The position numbers and the translations under genes are program-made. From contig NZ_FXZM01000009.1 in NCBI RefSeq assembly GCF_900169175.1, forward strand, positions 1-64,000: a stretch of DNA of 64,000 bases. The letters run 5' to 3'. This DNA is from Brevibacterium jeotgali. Lineage in GTDB: Bacteria; Actinomycetota; Actinomycetes; Actinomycetales; Brevibacteriaceae. The notes beneath the pieces are model-generated. The model saw nothing but the letters and a program-made list of their open reading frames with translations, did no database searches and was not told the origin of the DNA. Below are positions 35,601-45,783 of the stretch, one piece after another. Every line of letters begins with the position of its first letter. Position 1 is the stretch's first letter.

Positions 35601-37596
35601 GCTGCCAGGCGATCCCCTTCAGCAGCAGCCGGTCGAGGTCATCGGACTCGCGCTCCCCCGCCCAAGCCGCAGTGAAGCCGTCGCGGATCGTCTCGAGGTC
35701 CTCGTCGCTGAGGTCCTCGTCGAACGCCAGACCGAACTCGTAGATCCAGGCCTGCCCCCCGCCCACCGGGCGCAGCTCGAACGGACGCTCGTCGACGACC
35801 TCGGCGCCCAGGTTCGCCAGGTACGGCAGGACCTGGGTGAGTGTGACGGGTTCGCGCCGGTAGAAGGCCAGGAGCGCTTCTGTCGCACTGCGACGGCGCA
35901 CCGCCACGACCGGGCCGGATCCGTCGCCCACCCGCTCGATGCGCGCCACGTCCTCGACCGCTCGCGCAGGGGTGTGCAGTGACGTGTAGGACGGCGGGAA
36001 CGCCTCGGTCCACCGGCGCGCGCGCTCGGCAGAGGCAGCGGGGTTCTTCTCCGCGGCCGGGGCGAGGATCTCCCAGAGGTCCTCGCCCCACGACCGCAGA
36101 GCGCCGACGATCCGTGCTTCGACCTCACCGGAGTCCGTGGCCGGCAGCTCCTGCTCCGCCGGCACGCGGGCCGTGAAGTGCAGACGTGCCAGAGCGGAGT
36201 CGCCCAGCAGCACGTCGAAGTCGACGGTGTGCGCGGAGTAGTGCTCGCGCAGAACCGTCTGGACCCTCTGGCGGGCCGCCGTGTCGTAGAGGTCGCGCGG
36301 CAGGTAGATCAGGACCGACACGTACCGCTCATACGGGTCACGGCGGATGAAGACGCGCGGTTCGTGCTTCTCCTGCAGGTCGATCACCTGCATGACGGTG
36401 CTGAAGATCTCCTCTGTGGACGCGTGGAAGAGGTCGTCGCGCGGATAGGCCTCGAGGGCGCCCAGCAGCTCGTCGCCCGCGTGGGTGTCGCGACCCAGGC
36501 CCGAACGCCGGAGGATGTTGCGCACCTTCGTCCGGATGACCGGGACCTCCAGTGCGGACGTGGTGTCCAGGCGCGGGGTCCACAGACCGACGAACCGCCG
36601 CTCACCGACGATCCTCCCGTGCTCGTCGTAGGTCTTCACACCCACGTAGTCCATGTAGCCGCGGCGCATCACCCGCGAACGCGAGTTCGCCTCCGTGAGG
36701 ACGAGGACATGGGGCTCCTCCGCCTTCGCGGCGACCGTCCGGGACAGGTGCGAGCTCCGGGCCTCGCGCAGCGCGGAGATGCCGAGCGCGGTGCCGTCGA
36801 GCGGGTCCAGCCGCTTCCCGTCGCCGTCGACGGACAGCGCGTATTCGCGGTAGCCCAGGAACACGAAGCCGTGGTCCATCCAGTCGAGCAGCTCTGCGGC
36901 CTCTGCCGCCTCCGCTGTGAGCTCCGGTCGTGGCGCATGTGCGCGCAGCCCCGCCGCGATGTCCCGGGCGCGCTGGCGCAGCCTGCTGCGGTCGCGATCC
37001 GCGGCGGCCGCGTAGTCGAGCACATCGACCAGGCCGGACTCGACATCCGCGAAGCCCTCTTCGGGCACGCGGTCGACCTCGAGGTGGATCCACGATTCGG
37101 AGCGGACTCCCTCGACGCCGGGCTCCTCCGTCGCGATCCCGTCGGGGCCGATGACCGGCAGCGCGGAGGTCTCCGTCGCTGTGTGCGCGAGCTGTGCGTC
37201 CGGAACGACGACCAGGCCCTCATCGGTGCGGCGGACCGCCATGATCGGGTGATGGACCTCGCGGATGGCGAGCCCCTGTCGGTTGAGCTCCGCGACGACG
37301 CTCGCAACCGCGTAGCGGATGTCTTCGACCACGATGTCGATGAGCGTGCGGTTCCCGGTGTAGTCGCGGGAGCCGTGCTCGGGATTGCGGATGCTGATGC
37401 GGGCGGGGCCGCCGGCATAGGTCTCCGCCAGCGACACGTGCGCCGCGGCGAGCGCAGCCAGGGCCTCCGGCCCCGATCGTCGCATCTCCGCGCTGCTGAG
37501 TCGCGGATAGTATTCGGCGAGGAGGTGCTCCGGCGGGTTCTCTCCCCGAAGCGCGTTCCACGCGTGTGCGATTCCGGCCAGGTCGACCTCGGTCAC
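32668..37596 (-). CDS. gdh: NAD-specific glutamate dehydrogenase, 180-kDa type
   Basis: A 1642-residue protein, the size of the L_180 class (Rv2476c, Streptomyces clavuligerus). It oxidatively deaminates glutamate to 2-oxoglutarate. N-terminal ACT-like regulatory segments (residues 1-700) precede the catalytic core, where GLVKAQMVKNALIVPTGAKGG lies near residue 850 with the catalytic lysine environment. The NAD-binding AEGGNLGATQ-like segment follows near 1145 with INTDAVDNSAGVDSSD. The C-terminal 400 residues form the family-specific tail. GTG 37596 has a weak GAGAG site. Its stop overlaps the start of pdtaS by four bases. Confidence 0.95.
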   Translation of the reverse strand: MTEVDLAGIAHAWNALRGENPPEHLLAEYYPRLSSAEMRRSGPEALAALAAAHVSLAETYAGGPARISIRNPEHGSRDYTGNRTLIDIVVEDIRYAVASVVAELNRQGLAIREVHHPIMAVRRTDEGLVVVPDAQLAHTATETSALPVIGPDGIATEEPGVEGVRSESWIHLEVDRVPEEGFADVESGLVDVLDYAAAADRDRSRLRQRARDIAAGLRAHAPRPELTAEAAEAAELLDWMDHGFVFLGYREYALSVDGDGKRLDPLDGTALGISALREARSSHLSRTVAAKAEEPHVLVLTEANSRSRVMRRGYMDYVGVKTYDEHGRIVGERRFVGLWTPRLDTTSALEVPVIRTKVRNILRRSGLGRDTHAGDELLGALEAYPRDDLFHASTEEIFSTVMQVIDLQEKHEPRVFIRRDPYERYVSVLIYLPRDLYDTAARQRVQTVLREHYSAHTVDFDVLLGDSALARLHFTARVPAEQELPATDSGEVEARIVGALRSWGEDLWEILAPAAEKNPAASAERARRWTEAFPPSYTSLHTPARAVEDVARIERVGDGSGPVVAVRRRSATEALLAFYRREPVTLTQVLPYLANLGAEVVDERPFELRPVGGGQAWIYEFGLAFDEDLSDEDLETIRDGFTAAWAGERESDDLDRLLLKGIAWQRVSIVQSFAKYLRQAGFTYSDASIAHAFTAHPALTAKIVEAFEVKFDPDRTFASLDERAEAAEALLSEIEAGFADVATLEADRVLRATVDIIHSVARTNAFCNEDGSLPDAIVMKIRAEELDFLPKPRPALESWVYSPAVEGVHLRFGRVARGGLRWSDRRDDFRTEVLGLVKAQMVKNALIVPTGAKGGFFPKHLPDPAVDRDAWAAAGQAAYESFIGALLDIADNLEYTDEGSAVLRPDRVIAHDTDDYYLVVAADKGTARFSDVANRIAASRDFWLDDAFASGGSSGYDHKAMGITSRGAWKSVERHLRELGVDPAREGFRVAGIGDMSGDVFGNGMRRSEHIRLVAAFDHRDIFLDPVPDAAVGFAERERLYHLPRSSWQDYDRSLISTGGGVHSRSSKSIEVTPEVAEALGTAPGRKTPDELISAILTAPVDLLYNGGIGTYLKSSDESHASVGDRANDSIRVDGEDIRARVVGEGGNLGATQLGRIEAALNGVRINTDAVDNSAGVDSSDQEVNIKLLLAALIRRGAFAPEERGEVLASMTDEVADRVLANNYTQNMAMGEARYGVLSMTETLLRLMRYLEREAELDRAVEDLPESGALRKRAQAGTGLTSPELAVLLAYVKMDAAEKMLESPVPDEEWMAGPLRDYFPPSLLRYEEHFADHPLRREIATAKIVNSVVDRGGITYLYRLQEETGAALPHLVRIFTVVCEVFGLDELVDDICALDGLVPAEVQMELLHAHVRLLDRASRWFVHQSPEELDVTANIATYRDVVTRLRTSLPDHLQGEDLAEYHDELRRYRDRGVPEALAKRAAGLLDEFALLDVVQASVRTGMEPEETAGVYFAVTEMVSGSALLNMIRSLDRSSRWTALARGAMRDDFYQAMLSLTDAVLRHTGGVSEDVDDMIPADGARGSDRGRRRVAAWLDANRSALEKVLDMIAELRDVETVDQAPVSVVLRQLRGVVRSADWASETA

Positions 37597-37672
37597 GTCA
37601 CTCTCACCTCATGTGCTGTAGCAGTGCGTCGTGCTCGACGGTGAGCACGTGGCCCACTCTATGCCCATGAGG

Positions 37673-37678
37673 CAGACT
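37673..37678 (+). promoter_or_regulatory. -10-like element of the DUF2505 gene
   Basis: CAGACT 8 nt before ATG 37687. Confidence 0.3.
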
Positions 37679-37686
37679 TGGCGTCC

Positions 37687-38181
37687 ATGAAGTCCTTCAC
37701 CCTCACGGGCGCTTCCGCACTGTCTCCCGCACGACTGCGCACGGGTCTGCTCGACCCCACGACGTGGCGCGGCCAGGACGGCGTCATCGAGTCCACCGCA
37801 GACGACGCACTCACCGTGTCGTTCCCGCTGGGAACGCAGTCCGTGCCCGATTCGCTGTCCCGCTTCGTCCCGGCGGACGCCGTCCTGCGGATGGAGGTGC
37901 ACACCGCCGCCGAGGCTCCGGTCGGCTCCCCGCAGACCGCCGGCCTCCGGGTGACGGTTCCGGGCGCACCCGTCATGGTGCGGGTCGAGCTGATCGCTCA
38001 CCCGACCGCTCCTGCCGCTGATCCGGCGGACGCGGCCGAGGGCGTCGGCTCGACACTCCGTGCTCACACGGAGATCGAATCGTCCGTTCCGCTGTTCGGG
38101 CCGGTCGTCGAGTCAGCCCTCGAGCCCGTCGTCCGCTCCCAGCTGACGGAGAAGTTCGACGAGCTGGCCGATCTCGGCTGA
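37687..38181 (+). CDS. DUF2505 domain protein
   Basis: A 164-residue protein with the DUF2505 pattern of a START-like/SRPBCC-related fold: a central region of beta strands (SFPLGTQSVPDSLSRFVPADAVLRMEVHTA) and a C-terminal helix containing PLFGPVVESALEPVVRSQLTEKFDEL. The family is actinobacterial and its function is unknown; a lipid- or hydrophobic-ligand-binding role is suggested by fold only. ATG 37687 was chosen; TTG 37678 is a longer alternative. The last 69 bases overlap the 3' end of the gene on the opposite strand, so both mRNAs are complementary there. Confidence 0.8.
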   Translation: MKSFTLTGASALSPARLRTGLLDPTTWRGQDGVIESTADDALTVSFPLGTQSVPDSLSRFVPADAVLRMEVHTAAEAPVGSPQTAGLRVTVPGAPVMVRVELIAHPTAPAADPADAAEGVGSTLRAHTEIESSVPLFGPVVESALEPVVRSQLTEKFDELADLG

Positions 38182-38583
38182 GTCGAACCAGAGGAGGTCC
38201 GAATCGGCGAGCGCGGCGAGTGCCGCGTCCCGGTCCTCCGGCAGTGCGGCGAAGCCCTCCGGGTCGTCGATGTGGACGCTGGCCGTCCGCAGGGGGTCGA
38301 TCGTCACCGTGCCCATGACCACACCGGCCACGACCTCGGCGGCGTCAGACAGTGCGTCCTCCGTCAGGTCGACGGCGACGACGGCCCGGGGGCTGCCGGC
38401 TCGCAGCGCCGTCTCGGACACGCTCGCCGCGGCCGCGGACATCGCACGGTACTCACCGAGCTCCAGGTCGTCGCCGGTGAGCCGCCGCTCCTGCGGGCCG
38501 GGAGCGAACACGGTCACGGGGTCGCCGATCGGCCAGGTCGCGGCGAACGTCTGTCCGGTGAAGGGGGCATAGGCGCGGATCAT
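38113..38583 (-). CDS. DUF6912 family protein
   Basis: A 156-residue protein beginning MIRAYAPFTGQTF, with a beta-rich N-terminus, the RAVVAVDLTEDAL strand and a C-terminal acidic segment (FDSAEIGQLVELLRQLGADDG). The DUF6912 family occurs in actinobacteria beside ParA/MinD-like genes, and its role is unknown. It lies 4 bp after the CpaE-like gene stop and has its own GACAAT element 6 nt upstream, inside the end of that gene. Its 3' end overlaps the DUF2505 gene in antisense. Confidence 0.75.
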   Translation of the reverse strand: MIRAYAPFTGQTFAATWPIGDPVTVFAPGPQERRLTGDDLELGEYRAMSAAAASVSETALRAGSPRAVVAVDLTEDALSDAAEVVAGVVMGTVTIDPLRTASVHIDDPEGFAALPEDRDAALAALADSDLLWFDSAEIGQLVELLRQLGADDGLEG

Positions 38584-38587
38584 GGCC

Positions 38588-39847
38588 TCATTGTCGCATC
38601 GGCACCGCCGCCCGCGTGCGCGACCGGCCCGCACGACGGCCGGTGCGCGTCCGACGTGCCGTGTGTCCGGGCAGCCGCGGCAGCAGGGCCGCGTCGAGCG
38701 CCGTGACGAGCGGCGAGCGCCGCGACACCTCGAGCGGTGACCGTCCCGCGAGCACCGCGGCGTCGACTGTGACCCGGTCGTCCGGGACGAGCACGATGTC
38801 CTCCACCCCGGCGAATCGCTGGAGGACCGACCGGATCCGGACCTCGGGATCCGGACCCACGGCGGAGGCCCGCACGCGGTTGACGACGACGGTCATGCGG
38901 TCGGCATGACGGACGGCTCGGTCCGATTCGAGCAGGCGGACCAGCCGCTGCAGGCCGATCGGATCAGCGGATGCGACGAGCACGACGTGGTCGGCGCGGT
39001 CGAGCACGGCCCGGGTCGCCTGGTGCCGGTCGTAGTGGGGGTCCGCGTACGGGTCGTCGGGATCGATCCGGTCGGACACGTCGACGAGGACGTGCTCCGC
39101 GCGCGCTGCCAGGCGGTCGAGGACCTCCGTCAGCACTCCCCCGCGGATCTCCGGCCACCGGTCGGCGCGACTGAGTCCGGTGACGACCTCGAATCCGGGC
39201 TCGACCACCACCAGGCGCTCGGCGATGGCCGGCGCATCGTGGGCCGCGCCGCTGACCACCAGGCGGCACAGGGCAGCGAGCTGCGGGGCGTCGTCCAGGA
39301 GGCCCAGCGCCGGGGTGAGCGAGGACGACACGGTGTCCGCATCGACCAGCGTCGTGCGGCCTGCTGTGCGTGCCAGGAGGTGGGCGGTGACGAGCGCGAT
39401 CGTCGAGCGGCCCGGCGACGATCCGGTCCCCCACACTGCCGTCACGGCCCCCACGGGCGTCGTCGGCCCGTCCGCCCTGGGCGGCGCGGTCGGTCGGGGC
39501 GGCGCCTGGACCGCATCGGCGCAGTCGCGCAGGACGGCGCCGGTCTCCTGCGACGCAGCGCCGGGCTCCAGCACGTGGGTGATCCCCCAGCGCGCGAAGA
39601 GTGCCTCGTCCAGCCCGAAGCCGACGATCCTCGCCCCCGCCTCGTGCATGCGGGCCACGACATCCGCGTCGACGCCCGGGAACCAGCGGGACAGGACGAC
39701 GACGTGGCCGGTCCCGCCCGCCACCAGCGCCAGAAGCTCGACCTCTTCTGCGGGGCGTCGCACCACCTGCGCGTCGGGAAGCGACGAGACCGCGGCCACC
39801 ACGCTCGCTTCGTACTCGACGTCGACGGCGACGATCACGTCGATCAT
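38588..39847 (-). CDS. CpaE/ParA-like P-loop ATPase
   Basis: A 419-residue protein. The N-terminal 130 residues resemble a receiver-like domain (VIVAVDVEYEASVVAAVSSLP, then ARIVGFGLDEALFARWG). The ParA/MinD-type ATPase follows with a deviant Walker A, VWGTGSSPGRSTIA, and DADTVSSSL. The tail is strongly basic (RRTRTGRRAGRSRTRAAV). This matches CpaE-like proteins of type IV tight-adherence systems, but no pilin, secretin or TadA genes are here. It starts at an ATGA overlap with the SAF-domain gene. It may localise membrane components in division or polarity. Confidence 0.8.
   Translation of the reverse strand: MIDVIVAVDVEYEASVVAAVSSLPDAQVVRRPAEEVELLALVAGGTGHVVVLSRWFPGVDADVVARMHEAGARIVGFGLDEALFARWGITHVLEPGAASQETGAVLRDCADAVQAPPRPTAPPRADGPTTPVGAVTAVWGTGSSPGRSTIALVTAHLLARTAGRTTLVDADTVSSSLTPALGLLDDAPQLAALCRLVVSGAAHDAPAIAERLVVVEPGFEVVTGLSRADRWPEIRGGVLTEVLDRLAARAEHVLVDVSDRIDPDDPYADPHYDRHQATRAVLDRADHVVLVASADPIGLQRLVRLLESDRAVRHADRMTVVVNRVRASAVGPDPEVRIRSVLQRFAGVEDIVLVPDDRVTVDAAVLAGRSPLEVSRRSPLVTALDAALLPRLPGHTARRTRTGRRAGRSRTRAAVPMRQ
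38590..38595 (-). promoter_or_regulatory. -10 element of the DUF6912 gene (leaderless)
   Basis: GACAAT on the minus strand, 6 nt before ATG 38583, overlapping the last codons and stop of the upstream gene. Confidence 0.4.
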
Positions 39848-40533
39848 GGAACGACCTCCGTCGGCTCCGCCTCCGCACCGCCGGCGGAATGCCCGTCGGG
39901 GACGACGACCACGGAGATGTGGTGACCGGAGGCGAGTGCGCGGATGACCTCACCGATCCGGCCGTCCGGGACGTACACCTCGATGCGGGCGGCGCCGGGC
40001 GACGCGAAGTCCCCGCCGCCCCGGTCCACCGACAGGACGTCGGCACCCTCGAGGATGACGGTCGGAGCCTCGACCTCGGCCGCCCGCGCATCGGTCGCCC
40101 ACACGTCGACGCGACTGCCCGAGGCCACCGCGGCGGGCAGCGCGGAGGACACGTCGACGGAGACGACGCGCCCCGACAGATCGGACAGCGCCACGAGCGA
40201 GGAGACGGGGATGAGCTCACCGGTGCCCACGACGGCACGGACCGTCGTGCCCGGCTCGATGTGCGAGTCCGCCGGGATGTACTCACCCTCCGACGCCGGG
40301 AGCTTCACCTCGATCGGCACGAACGAATCGGCGGTGAGCTCACCCCCGGGGACCAGGTCCTCCGCTGCTGCCCACACCCGTGTCGTCTCAGCGACCGCCC
40401 GCACGAGCGTCGTCGTCGCCACGAGGGACACGAGCACGAGGACCGCACCGATGAGCAGGCGCGGATCGCGCCACCGCGGACGCGTGAGGCGGCGTGCTCG
40501 TGGCGCTGCCGCAGGGGTGGACGAATGACTCAT
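39844..40533 (-). CDS. SAF-domain membrane protein (CpaB-like)
   Basis: A 229-residue protein with one N-terminal membrane helix (LLIGAVLVLVSLVATTTLVRAV) followed by a SAF domain: VWAAAEDLVPGGELTADSFVPIEVKLP, then AVVGTGELIPVSSLV and VSVDVSSALPAAVASGSRVDVWA. This is the architecture of RcpC/CpaB-type proteins. ATG 40533 follows GGAGG. It is coupled to the CpaE-like ATPase (stop and start overlap), so the pair probably works together at the envelope without a pilus operon. Confidence 0.8.
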   Translation of the reverse strand: MSHSSTPAAAPRARRLTRPRWRDPRLLIGAVLVLVSLVATTTLVRAVAETTRVWAAAEDLVPGGELTADSFVPIEVKLPASEGEYIPADSHIEPGTTVRAVVGTGELIPVSSLVALSDLSGRVVSVDVSSALPAAVASGSRVDVWATDARAAEVEAPTVILEGADVLSVDRGGGDFASPGAARIEVYVPDGRIGEVIRALASGHHISVVVVPDGHSAGGAEAEPTEVVP

Positions 40534-40569
40534 GTCGCGCCTCCAGCTGTTCGCACGTCAGTGCATGAA

Positions 40570-40589
40570 ATCACGTCAAGTGATATTAT
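40570..40589 (+). promoter_or_regulatory. Promoter with overlapping dyad for the BldC-like gene
   Basis: TATTAT at 40584-40589 is a clear -10 element. A perfect dyad ATCAC-GTCAA-GTGAT at 40570-40584 overlaps its first base, placed where a repressor would block polymerase. Confidence 0.5.
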
Positions 40590-40640
40590 CTGCCCGTCAC
40601 CGGCATCAATCAGCGTGCTCATGACGCGAAAGGACTCCTC

Positions 40641-40859
40641 ATGGCTGTTGAAACCCGCTTCCTGCCGCTCACCGACGTCGCCGAGGTCCTCAACGTGTCC
40701 GTCGCGCAGGCCCGTGCGCTCGTCCGGTCCGGCGATCTCCGCGCCATCAAGGTCGGCGGTCGCGGCCAGTGGCGCGTGGAGAAGACCGAACTCGAGGACT
40801 ACATCCAGCGCATGTACGCAGAGGTCCGCTCCGACGTCGATGCGGGCACCGCCGACTGA
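40641..40859 (+). CDS. BldC-like helix-turn-helix DNA-binding protein
   Basis: A 72-residue MerR-like/excisionase-type HTH protein: FLPLTDVAEVLNVSVAQARALVRSGDLRAIKVGGRGQWRVEKTELEDYIQRMY. The wing residue pattern GGRGQWRV is typical of BldC and related small actinobacterial regulators. These bind DNA head-to-tail as monomers or filaments. GAAAGGA precedes the ATG. It converges on the next gene with 14 bp between. Its promoter has a dyad, so autoregulation is plausible. Confidence 0.85.
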   Translation: MAVETRFLPLTDVAEVLNVSVAQARALVRSGDLRAIKVGGRGQWRVEKTELEDYIQRMYAEVRSDVDAGTAD

Positions 40860-40873
40860 CGCGGCGGCCACCG

Positions 40874-41473
40874 TCACAGCATCCTCGTCTCAGGTCGCAC
40901 GAACGCGATCTTCGCGATCGGCACGAGCAGCCCTCTGCCCGGAGCATCCGCCCGGCCCCGGCCGGCGTCGCGACCCTCGGTCTCGAGGATCTCGACGTAG
41001 TCCACGGCCACCACGCCCAGCAGCCCGACGATCGTCCGGGCACCACCGACCGCACTGACGGCAGCGACCGCGCACGGCACCCGCTCCTCACGCCACCGGC
41101 GCAGCGGGGACGCGATGGAGAGCGTCTCCTGCGGCTGCGCATGGGAGCAGGACTCCACGCGCAGATCGTCGATGTGCGCCGCTGAGACGAGCACCTCACC
41201 GCCACCCTCCAGTGCGAGCGCCACCCACGTCCGAGCAGCGGTCGCCAGACGGCCCGTGAAGCGGACTCCCGCGCTCGTGACGGTGATGCGGTGCCCCACC
41301 GCACCCGCCAGCCGGTCGGCGAGGGCGTGGTCCGCCGCCTCACCCGCGACGAGGTCGGAGAACTCGCCCAACCGCTCGTGCAGGTCGCGGCCGGACGCCT
41401 GCGCCTCCAGGTCCTCGAAGAGGCGGAGGAACCTGCCATCGGCGTCATCGGTGACGCCCATCCGTCTTCCCAT
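40874..41473 (-). CDS. Hypothetical protein, actinobacterial
   Basis: A 199-residue protein with a helical N-terminus (DADGRFLRLFEDLEAQASGRDLHERLGEFSDLVAGE) and a beta-rich C-terminus with VTSAGVRFTGRLATAARTWVALALEGGGEVLVSAAHIDDLRV. It has no signal peptide, membrane helix or cysteine pair that would suggest a role. No named family was recognised. CATACT ends 6 nt upstream of ATG 41473, which fits leaderless expression; ATG 41461 with GGAAG upstream is the alternative. Confidence 0.7.
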   Translation of the reverse strand: MGRRMGVTDDADGRFLRLFEDLEAQASGRDLHERLGEFSDLVAGEAADHALADRLAGAVGHRITVTSAGVRFTGRLATAARTWVALALEGGGEVLVSAAHIDDLRVESCSHAQPQETLSIASPLRRWREERVPCAVAAVSAVGGARTIVGLLGVVAVDYVEILETEGRDAGRGRADAPGRGLLVPIAKIAFVRPETRML

Positions 41474-41479
41474 ATCCGC

Positions 41480-41485
41480 AGTATG
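41480..41485 (-). promoter_or_regulatory. -10 element of the hypothetical gene (leaderless)
   Basis: CATACT on the minus strand, 6 nt before ATG 41473. Confidence 0.45.
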
Positions 41486-41552
41486 CCATGGCGATCACAC
41501 CGCCTGCATCCTTCTGTTCCGCTTTATCGGTCAATGCATAGCGCAACAGTTG

Positions 41553-41597
41553 TTCGATGCCCTCTTGTCCCGTTTGATGCGCTTTGATACTTTTGAT
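41553..41597 (+). promoter_or_regulatory. Helically spaced TTYGAT repeats upstream of the LysM gene
   Basis: TTCGAT at 41553 and TTTGAT at 41573, 41583 and 41592 occur at spacings of 20, 10 and 9 bp in a locally AT-rich stretch directly before the ribosome site. GATACT at 41586-41591 could be a -10. Confidence 0.4.
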
Positions 41598-41619
41598 GTT
41601 CCATCACGAAGGAGTGCAC

Positions 41620-42276
41620 ATGGGACTGCGCAGACTCACCGCTTTCGCCCTCGCCCACACTGCGGGCACGATCCTCCTCCTGGCATCGCTCCGGGATCTC
41701 GGCGCGGAGGCGCTGTCCGGCGAGGCGGGAGCCGCCCTGCTGCTGGTCGCCGGTGGTGCGGCGGTGCTCGCGGGAATGCGCATCGCGCTCTCCGTGCACC
41801 TGGTCCTCGCCTGGCGCGTGTGCCGAGCATGCGGGCTGGCAGCAGTCCCCCTCCGTGCGGCCGCCCTGCGCGTCGCCCCGCGGGCGATCCGCTCGATCGT
41901 CGCCGCGGCCGTGGGCGGATCCCTCTCCGTCATCGCGCTCACCTCGCCGTCGCTCGCCGCCTCGTCCTCGCCGGCCTGGCCCCTCACCCCGGGACCCGCG
42001 GTGGAGAGGACGCACGATCCGGCGTGGCCGCTCTCGGAGGAGGCGGACGCGGGTGCGGACGCGAGCGACGATGCGAGTGCGGATGATGTGGACGAGGGAG
42101 AGTTCCACATCGTCTCCTCCGGCGAGAACCTGTGGCAGATCGTCGCTGCCGACCTTCCCGGTGCAGCCACACCGCAGGTGGCGGAACGGATCGATGAGGT
42201 GCATGCGGCGAACCGCGCAACGATCGGCGCTGACGCCGATCTGCTGCTCCCGGGCCAGCGGCTGGTGCTGCCGTGA
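41620..42276 (+). CDS. LysM-domain membrane protein
   Basis: A 218-residue protein with two to three hydrophobic helices in the first 120 residues (LTAFALAHTAGTILLLASL, GAALLLVAGGAAVLAGMRIAL, AVGGSLSVIALTSPSLA), then an acidic linker rich in A, D and S. One C-terminal LysM domain follows (EFHIVSSGENLWQIVAADLPG...LLLPGQRLVLP), which binds peptidoglycan N-acetylglucosamine. The protein therefore anchors a wall-binding domain in the membrane. GAAGGAG precedes ATG 41620. The start of the Rv3235-family gene overlaps its stop (GTGA). Confidence 0.85.
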   Translation: MGLRRLTAFALAHTAGTILLLASLRDLGAEALSGEAGAALLLVAGGAAVLAGMRIALSVHLVLAWRVCRACGLAAVPLRAAALRVAPRAIRSIVAAAVGGSLSVIALTSPSLAASSSPAWPLTPGPAVERTHDPAWPLSEEADAGADASDDASADDVDEGEFHIVSSGENLWQIVAADLPGAATPQVAERIDEVHAANRATIGADADLLLPGQRLVLP

Positions 42277-42917
42277 GCGCCGCGCCGCGGGCCGACCAGC
42301 AGGCGCCTTCAGCCCCTGCAGCACCGCACGCCCCCAGTGCGGCCGTGCCGGACGCTCCCGCGCTCAGCCTCGTGCGACCGCGTCGCGCGCACGCCGGCCA
42401 CCCTGCGCCTTTGCACGCGATACCGGGGCCGCACACGCCTGCCGACCACTCCGGTGGGCCAGCGGGATCACCCGCAGCGGCCTCGCGCGCGACGGCCTCA
42501 TCCGCGGGAGCCGGAGCATCGCCTGCCGTCGCAGCCCACCGCGGAACGACGACGGCCTCGGTCACTCCGCTCAGCACCGAGGACCGCGCACTGCTGACCT
42601 CCATGGCACCGGCACTGGCGACGGCGCTGGTCGAGGTGCTCGTGGGTGCACGCTCCGCCCAGACCGTCGAGCGCTGGGTCGAGGGATCGCTCTTCGAGCG
42701 GATCGTCGAGCACACCCGCGTCCGCAGCGCGCTGGCTCGGGGCAATCCTCATGCCGATCGGCCCGTGGGCGTCTCTGCCGCGCGCCTCTGCGAGGTGGCC
42801 GAGTCCGTCGTGGAGATCTCCCTCGTCGTGCGGACGACCAGGCGTCCACGTGCCCTGGCGCTGCGGTTGGTCCGCCGGCGATCGCGCTGGCGGCTCAGCG
42901 AGTTCCTCAGCATCTGA
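42273..42917 (+). CDS. Rv3235-family protein (DUF6459)
   Basis: A 214-residue protein. The first 110 residues are low-complexity alanine, proline and histidine. The conserved C-terminal domain begins LSTEDRALLTSMAPALATALVEVLVGARSAQTVERWVEGSLFERI and ends RRPRALALRLVRRRSRWRLSEFLSI. It is a family found next to secA1 in mycobacteria (Rv3235) and related actinobacteria. The function is unknown. Start GTG 42273 overlaps the LysM gene stop by four bases, so the two are coupled. A compound palindrome separates it from the convergent secA gene. Confidence 0.85.
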   Translation: MSAAPRADQQAPSAPAAPHAPSAAVPDAPALSLVRPRRAHAGHPAPLHAIPGPHTPADHSGGPAGSPAAASRATASSAGAGASPAVAAHRGTTTASVTPLSTEDRALLTSMAPALATALVEVLVGARSAQTVERWVEGSLFERIVEHTRVRSALARGNPHADRPVGVSAARLCEVAESVVEISLVVRTTRRPRALALRLVRRRSRWRLSEFLSI

Positions 42918-42932
42918 ATGCCCGATCCACGA

Positions 42933-42979
42933 CGAGGGGTGCCGGCTCCGTGACATGGTCACGAACCCGGCACCCCTCG
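42933..42979. terminator. Compound palindrome between the Rv3235-family gene and secA
   Basis: An outer 13-bp stem (42933-42945 with 42967-42979) encloses an inner 6-bp stem CGTGAC/GTCACG (42949-42954 with 42958-42963). The genes converge here. Confidence 0.85.
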
Positions 42980-42993
42980 ATGCGCTGATCCCG

Positions 42994-45729
<2,736 letters not shown>

Positions 45730-45783
45730 GATTCTCCTTCGCCCCACGTGCTCTCACGCGGTCCACAGTCCGAAATCCGCCTC

